Assembly (NCBI RefSeq): GCF_047675955.1
Contig: NC_132910.1
Coordinates: 114,125,143-114,189,142 of the forward strand
Length of the DNA stretch: 64,000 bases
Source: Chlorocebus sabaeus
Lineage: Eukaryota > Chordata > Mammalia > Primates > Cercopithecidae
Direction: 5' to 3'
The position numbers and the translations under genes are program-made. The notes beneath the pieces are model-generated. The model saw nothing but the letters and a program-made list of their open reading frames with translations, did no database searches and had not been told where the DNA came from. Positions 58,809 to 64,000 of this stretch are shown here, in pieces. Each line of letters opens with the position of its first letter. The stretch's first letter is position 1.

Positions 58809-59949
58809 TGTCAGAGGTGTTTGGCAGAGCGACTCCATCGTGAATATGAGCTGTGCAGAATAAGGCTGAGACCTGCTGGGCTGCATTCCCAGGAGGTTAG
58901 GCATTCTTAGTCACATAATGAGATAGGAGGTTGGCACAAAGTAAGGTCACAAAGACCTTGCTGATAAGAGGATGTGTTAAAGAAGTTGACAATAGCAAAG
59001 ACTTGGAATCAACCCAAATGTCTATCAGTGACAGACTGGATTAAGAAAATGTGGCACATATACACCATGGAATACTATGCAGCCATAAAAAACGATGAGT
59101 TTGTGTCCTTTGTAGGGACATGGATGCAGCTGGAAACCATCATTCTTAGCAAACTATCACAAGAACAGAAAACTAAACACTGCATGTTCTCACTCATAGG
59201 TGGGAACTGAACAATGAGATCACTTGGACTCAGGAAGGGGAACATCACACACCGGGGCCTATCATGGGGAGGGGGGAGGGGGGAGGGATTGCATTGGGAG
59301 TTATACCTGATGTAAATGACGAGTTGATGGGTGCTGACGAGTTGATGGGTGCAGCACAGCAACATGGCACAAGTATACATATGTAACAAACCTGCACGTT
59401 ATGCACATGTACCCTAGAACTTAAAGTATAATAATAATAATAAAATAAAAAAATAAAAATAATAATAAAAAAAAAGAAAGAAGTTGGCCAAAACTTACCA
59501 AAACCAAGGTGTTGACAAAAGTGACCTCTGGTCATCCTCACTGCTCATTATTTGCTAATTATAATGCATTAGTATGCTAAAAGATGCTCCCCGCTCCCCG
59601 CTCCCCGCCGTGCCATAACAGTTCAGAAATGTCGTAGCAACATCAGCAAGTTACCCTGTATGGTCAAAAAGAGGAGGAACTCTCAGTTCCAGGAATTGCT
59701 CACCCCTTTCTCAGAAAACTCATGAATAATTCACCCCTTGTTTGGCATATAATCAAGAAGTAACTATAAGTATACTTTGTTGAGCAGTCCATGCCACTGC
59801 TCTGCCTCTCGAGTTGCCATTCTCATGTTCCTTTACTTTCTTAATAAACTTGCTTTCACTTTACTCTATGGACTCACCCCAAATTCTTTCTTGCACGAGG
59901 TCCAAAAACCCTCTCTTGGGGTCTGCATCCGTATCCCTTTCAGGTAGCA
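58809..59949 (+). mobile_element. ERV1-type solo LTR, split by a young L1
   Basis: LTR of about 640 bases once the L1 (58989-59475) and its duplicated target are set aside. It starts TGTCAGAGGTG and carries GGGCTGCATTCCCAGGAGGT, TGCTAATTATAATGCATTAG, CTTAATAAACTTGCTTTCAC (promoter/poly(A) region) and TCTTGGGGTCTGCATCC, ending GGTAGCA. Possible 4-bp flanks ATAG/ATAT. A 7-bp unit GCTCCCC is tandemly repeated three times (59586-59606). No viral coding sequence is attached. Family name not assigned. Confidence 0.75.
58989..59475 (+). mobile_element. 5'-truncated young L1 (3' end only)
   Basis: Last part of ORF2 (to the stop at about 59208-59210), the 3' UTR and an A/T-rich tail, almost identical to the 3' end of the full-length L1. 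Exact 10-bp target duplications AAAGAAGTTG (58979-58988 and 59477-59486). It carries an 18-bp tandem duplication at 59317-59352. The 78-codon frame here is the C-terminus of ORF2, not a gene. Confidence 0.95.
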
Positions 59950-60027
59950 ATATGATGCTATTTATTACACATATAGGAATAACTGACTTATTTCCTTTTT
60001 GTCTAAAAAGATTTTTTTAAAAAACCC

Positions 60028-60155
60028 CAAAGATTTGATATTCTAGACTATTTCACAAAAATTGTCAAATCCTATTATAAGATACATAGATGGGATATAA
60101 TAACAACTTGGCTATGGATGATATTTGTTACATCCTTGCCAGTGTGCTCCCATAC
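60028..60155 (+). repeat. Unnamed interspersed repeat, copy 2
   Basis: Partner of the copy at 56967-57095: AAGATTTGATATTCTAGACT, TTGTCAAATCCTATTATAAG, GGATGATATTTGTTACATCC. Lies just right of the ERV1-type LTR. Confidence 0.55.
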
Positions 60156-60837
60156 GTTTGGTATTTGTAGAATATTCAGTATAATGGTGCACACTCCATC
60201 TTTCTGGCTCCCTCTGCCTGTCCTGTGACAGCATCTGCAGAAAGTCAGTAGGCACGTTAAAACGAAGGAATGATCATCAGCACTGAGTGGAGTGAGAGTT
60301 GCTATGGACCTTCCTAATACTTTAGAGACCGGCAGAATAACTCAATAAACCCCATGCCAGCCAGTTAACTGTAGACTAAGGGAAGAATCAGAAACAGTCA
60401 AAACAGGCAGTATAAACCACTTTATTGAGAAGCTTTAATCTAAAGGACAGTGGAGAGATGAGGCATGCCAAAGGATTATATGGGACCAGAAGAGAATTTT
60501 TTCAAAGATGAGAAAAATTACAGCAAATTGGCATGATGATGGGTATAATTCAGTCAGAGAGGGGAAATCACATAGAAGAAAGTTGAAAGAATTGTTGAAG
60601 CAATGTCTTTGAGCAGATTAGAGTAAATGGAATATAGTGCCTAAGTGGTGAGGTTAGCCTTAGATAAAGACTCACCTGTAGAAACAACAGATAAACGACA
60701 GAGCCTACACAGGACAGACTGAGGCTGGCTACATACTTTGTGATCCAAATACAAAATGAGAACGTAGGGCCCTGGCTAAGGGAAATCAATCTATTTTCCT
60801 CAGGAGCTGGCTGTCCCAACTACAGTGGATGGGCATA
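60156..60837. other. Noncoding DNA, nothing certain
   Basis: No gene recognised. AATAAA at about 60343 and an antisense poly(A)-like TTTATTGAG at about 60421 hint at an LTR, but not convincingly. Confidence 0.4.
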
Positions 60838-61220
60838 TTAGTTAAGGTTCTCCAGAGAAGCAGAACCAGTAAATTGTGTGTGTGTGTGAAATTATGGAGC
60901 ATAGAAAGTCCAAAATCTTCCTTCCCAGGCTGGAAACCTGGAAAGAACTGATTCTGCAGTTCAAGTCCAAAGGTAATCTGCTGGCAGAATCCCCTCTCAC
61001 TTGTGGTGAGTCAGTCTTTTGTGGTATTGAAGCCTTCAACTGATTGGAAGAGATGCACACATGCACATTATGGCAGGCAACCTGCTTTAAAAATCTACCA
61101 ATTTAAATGCTAATTGCATCAAAAACACTCTTATAGAAACGTTCAGAATAATGTTTGACCACATATCTGGGCATTTTGGTCCCACCAAGTTGACATATAA
61201 AATTAACCCTCAGAATGGGT
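60838..61220 (-). mobile_element. LTR-like element, reverse orientation
   Basis: GTTCTCCAGAGAAGCAGAAC at the left and CACCAAGTTGACATATAAAA with TTAACC at the right are the two ends of a well-known primate LTR-type repeat in antisense. AATGCTAATTGCATC-like text lies between. Subfamily not named. Confidence 0.6.
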
Positions 61221-62384
61221 AATCCCTGAAGAGACCACATCTTTTCCCCAAGATGTGCTCAGGACTTGGATTAGGAGTGGGCGAGAGGCCCCTGCCTAGG
61301 TGACTGTTGCATGAACTGTCCAGTTGCCATACCAGCTTTTCCTTTGCCCCAAGATGCCCACAGGGATGTGCCTGACACTGACCCACCCTGCACTAGGGCC
61401 CAGGTCTTCTTCCTGGCATGGAGGGTGACAGCAGAATTCAGACCATCAGTCCAACCGAACCTGCAGCCCTATGTGGAGGATGTCAGGGGACGGGAAGGCT
61501 GGGGCAGAGATTGAGTGAACAAGAACCCATTTGGGCGAGGCAGAGAAGCAGTACGAGGTAGGACCTGTGAGCTGTTTCCAAGTCCCTCAAGGGTGCTCTG
61601 TTGTCATATTGGACTTCACACAAAACACAAATTCAAAGACAAAAGTGTTAAGAATTGTTATTTTAAGATGAGATCCACAGAAGATTAAATCCTGAACATA
61701 GTGCCTTCTGAGTCTGGGTCCCTATGAGATTGCACTGGTCCCACAGCCATAAAGTGAGTGCAGTCCCTTCTGATTATGGGTCCATAGGTGATTGTGCTGG
61801 TCCCACAGTCATAAAGCATAACCCAGGTCAGATGGAGATAGGTAGTGTCTTAGGGAAGCTTGTGGAATTTTTGATTACTTTTATTTTCTCAATAAAAAGA
61901 GATGATCAACTAAAGAAAGAATTGGTGGTGGTGCTCTTAGAAAACAAAAAGAAATTAAATTATTTAGGAATAGTAGAAGAGAGAGGAAATGAACTAGAGA
62001 GAACAGTTCAAGGGCCCTATGTGTATTTAAGTCATGAATTTAAAAAAAGACCAAGCCACAAGATGGTGTGATTTTCTCCAGCTACATTCAGATGTGTAGG
62101 TGCAGCAGAGAGGGGTATGTGAAGAGTTAGATTTAACTGGAATTGGAATTTTTTTCCCAGGAAAACATGATGAAGGAAAAGAGGGCTAAAGAGTTGAGCT
62201 TGTATATAAAGAAGTGATTACAATGTCAGAACATGGCCAAAAATAACCCAAAACCAAAACAAAAAAAAGAAACAAAATCATAGATTTCTTAGTGAATTTC
62301 AGACACTTTGTTCCAGATAATCTTCTATCATTATATCATTGATATCGTTCATTATATCATTAATCTTCAAACATTATTTGATAT
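61221..62384. other. Noncoding DNA with a diverged tandem duplication
   Basis: No gene recognised. A 62-bp tandem duplication lies at about 61705-61820. The 115-codon open frame at 61724-62071 runs out of it and has no family resemblance. Confidence 0.45.
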
Positions 62385-62670
62385 TGCATTCACTCATTTC
62401 ACTGAACAAATATTTGTTGAGTACCTATTAGGTGGCAAGGACTTCAGCTTCAGCTATTGCTCATTCACAGAGGTTTGGACTTTAATGGGGCAGGAAAATC
62501 ACAATAACCACAAATAAATGAATAGGAAAATTTCAGGTAATGGGAAGTCCTTCAAGGACAATGTAACTGAGTAAGAAAGTACAGACTGAATGAGGTTGGA
62601 GAGGATACTAAATCAAGTGTTTAGAAAAAGTCTTTCTGAGATGACAACTGAGCTGAAACAGGGATGAGAA
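62385..62670 (-). mobile_element. L2 LINE fragment
   Basis: Antisense L2: TTTCACTGAACAAATATTTG with TTGAGTACCTATTAGG, then CCACAAATAAATGAATAGG, then AAGTCTTTCTGAGATGACAA with CTGAGCTGAAACAGGGATGA. Confidence 0.6.
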
Positions 62671-62956
62671 AATACACACTCTCCAACACACACAAAGTTA
62701 GTTTGAGCAGAGGATGATGAGATAAGGCTTACATTCATAAGAGCAGCTGAAATACAGTGAAGCAGATGGGGGTCATTCACTATACAGTCTGTGCCTAGCA
62801 CAGTCTATGTGAATGGCGCCCTTCAAAGATTTGCAGTGCACAACTTGCACATAGGATCCTAAATTAAGGGAACTTAATGTTCAAGTGGGTGTTATATAGC
62901 AAATCCTCTGCTGAATTATCTCATCCAATTGCAAACACATAATTAATGTACACGTA
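62671..62956. other. Noncoding spacer
   Basis: No repeat or gene recognised in this short stretch. Confidence 0.4.
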
Positions 62957-62972
62957 GAAATCACTACTCTCA

Positions 62973-63238
62973 GCCGGGTACGGTGGCTCACGCCTGTAAC
63001 CCAGTACTTTGGGAGGTGGAGGCGGGCGGATCACGAGGTCAGGAGATCGAGACCATGGTAAAACCCCGTCTCTACCAAAAATACAAAACATTAGTCGGGC
63101 GTGGTGGCGGGCGCCTGTAGTCCCAGCTACTCGGGAGGTTGAGGCAGGAGAATAGCGAGAACCCAGGAAGCTTGCAGTGAGCCAAGATCGCACCACTGCA
63201 CTCCTGGGCTCCAGCCTGGGCAACAGAGGGAGACCCTG

Positions 63239-63239
<1 letters not shown>
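62973..63239 (+). mobile_element. AluY-type SINE with deletions
   Basis: Alu with Y-type GATCGAGACCAT, missing CCTGGCTAACA in the left monomer and GGCGGA in the right. Target duplications GAAATCACTACTCTC (62957-62971) and GAAATCACTGCTCTC (63277-63291). The tail is a CA repeat. Confidence 0.93.

Positions 63240-63276
<37 letters not shown>
63240..63276. repeat. (CA)n microsatellite replacing an Alu A-tail
   Basis: About 18 CA units between the Alu body and its right target duplication. Confidence 0.95.
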
Positions 63277-63278
<2 letters not shown>

Positions 63279-63291
63279 AATCACTGCTCTC

Positions 63292-64000
63292 TCTGTATAC
63301 ATAATATATATGATATATATGATATGCTCAATGTAAGTATATATTGAATATCATATATATTTAAATTACCAACAGATGTGGATTTCCATTCTTTAGGAAT
63401 TGGAGAAACTTCTTAACCCCGTGAGGTTAAGCTGTTTTTCTGTTTCTATCTGGTACCTATTTTTCTCTTCTTTTGTTGCTGCTGCTGGCTGATTTGTGTA
63501 CGTGTTCTCCACTGTTCTGTCACACATGTCTGTGCTTGAATGCCATTTACTTTTAGCAGAAAGCTTATTTAACACTCTGTAAAAAATACCTGGTTTCTAC
63601 TTCTACAATTACACAAAGTTCATTTTAAAAGAGAGTCATTACCTATTGTATTGTCTGTGGGGCTCTGATTTTCTTCCCTGTGCTCTGCAAAATACCTGTC
63701 ACCAGTTTTATGTACGAACACTCTGCTTGGTGGTCTCTACTCTGAGTGATGTCTGTTCTTTCACCAGATGTCCCAGTGTTCTCTGGTCTTTCAGCACTGC
63801 TTCCCTGGGAAGAAATTTTATCCTCTGTTTCACGATGACAAAGTATAATTTTCTGATTGGATATCGACTGAAAAGGAATCTCCATTGGGCAAAAACATGA
63901 ATATCATAACAATTATAATACAATGTAATTATTCATATTCTAACTTATATATTCTCATGGATTTGCCTGTTTAGTTCCTTAATGACCATCGTATCATAAA
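63292..64000. other. Noncoding DNA at the right window edge
   Basis: TA-rich run at 63299-63363, then unique-looking sequence. Open frames on both strands at 63643-63923 overlap each other and have no family resemblance. Confidence 0.45.

Noticed and set aside
59075..59389. 104-codon - strand frame and similar one at 50604-50900
   Set aside because: Antisense of L1 ORF2 C-terminus and 3' UTR; not independent genes.
58809..59949. Possible complete endogenous retrovirus around the ERV1-type LTR
   Set aside because: Only one LTR is seen and no gag, pol or env-like frames lie nearby; a solo LTR explains it.
61724..62071. 115-codon + strand open frame
   Set aside because: It begins inside the 62-bp tandem duplication, has no family resemblance, and there is no supporting context.

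Overview
This window is nuclear DNA from a primate, most likely an Old World monkey (Cercopithecidae). It holds one intact protein-coding gene, NPY5R (neuropeptide Y receptor type 5; coding exon 19382-20719, + strand). The rest is introns, promoters and a dense primate repeat load. The monkey call rests on an AluY at 24120-24440 with the change I associate with the cercopithecine AluYR group (CCGGCCACTGCACTCC near its 3' end), and on a young full-length L1 whose ORF1 coiled coil differs from human L1 as I remember it. The species cannot be fixed from sequence alone.

Left part (1-21 kb): the divergent NPY1R/NPY5R locus. NPY1R coding exons lie beyond the left edge, on the - strand. Its main 5' noncoding exon (1A) ends at a splice donor at 1785/1784, inside a GC-rich promoter (about 1.1-2.3 kb). 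A second GC-rich island (about 13.0-14.0 kb) fits the NPY5R first exon/promoter and NPY1R exon 1B. NPY5R exon 2 (16871-16943) and the coding exon (acceptors after 19340 and 19372) have clear splice sites. The spacing of the two islands and the NPY5R coding exon agrees with the published human layout as I recall it, in which an alternative NPY1R exon (1C) lies antisense within NPY5R coding sequence.

Right part (21-64 kb): no further functional gene seen. It contains Alus (J, S and Y types), L2 and MIR fossils, MaLR/ERV LTRs, a MER20-like DNA transposon and old L1M pieces. It also holds a 1.5-kb ORF2-only L1 fragment (37.7-39.25 kb), a twin-primed inverted L1 remnant (42.7-43.2 kb), a full-length young L1 (44.8-50.98 kb; ORF1 intact, ORF2 broken by a single frameshift), and an RPL35A processed pseudogene (55.3-55.8 kb). 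A young 5'-truncated L1 (58.99-59.47 kb) sits inside an ERV1-type solo LTR. A (TGCTA)n pentanucleotide array lies at 34.2 kb.

I found no undescribed biological system. The most useful leads are the coupled NPY1R/NPY5R promoter architecture (shared E-boxes and a hairpin-capable CT/CA/GA tract next to the central island) and the nearly intact monkey L1. Repeat family names come from memory of consensus sequences, and repeat edges are approximate unless target-site duplications are given.
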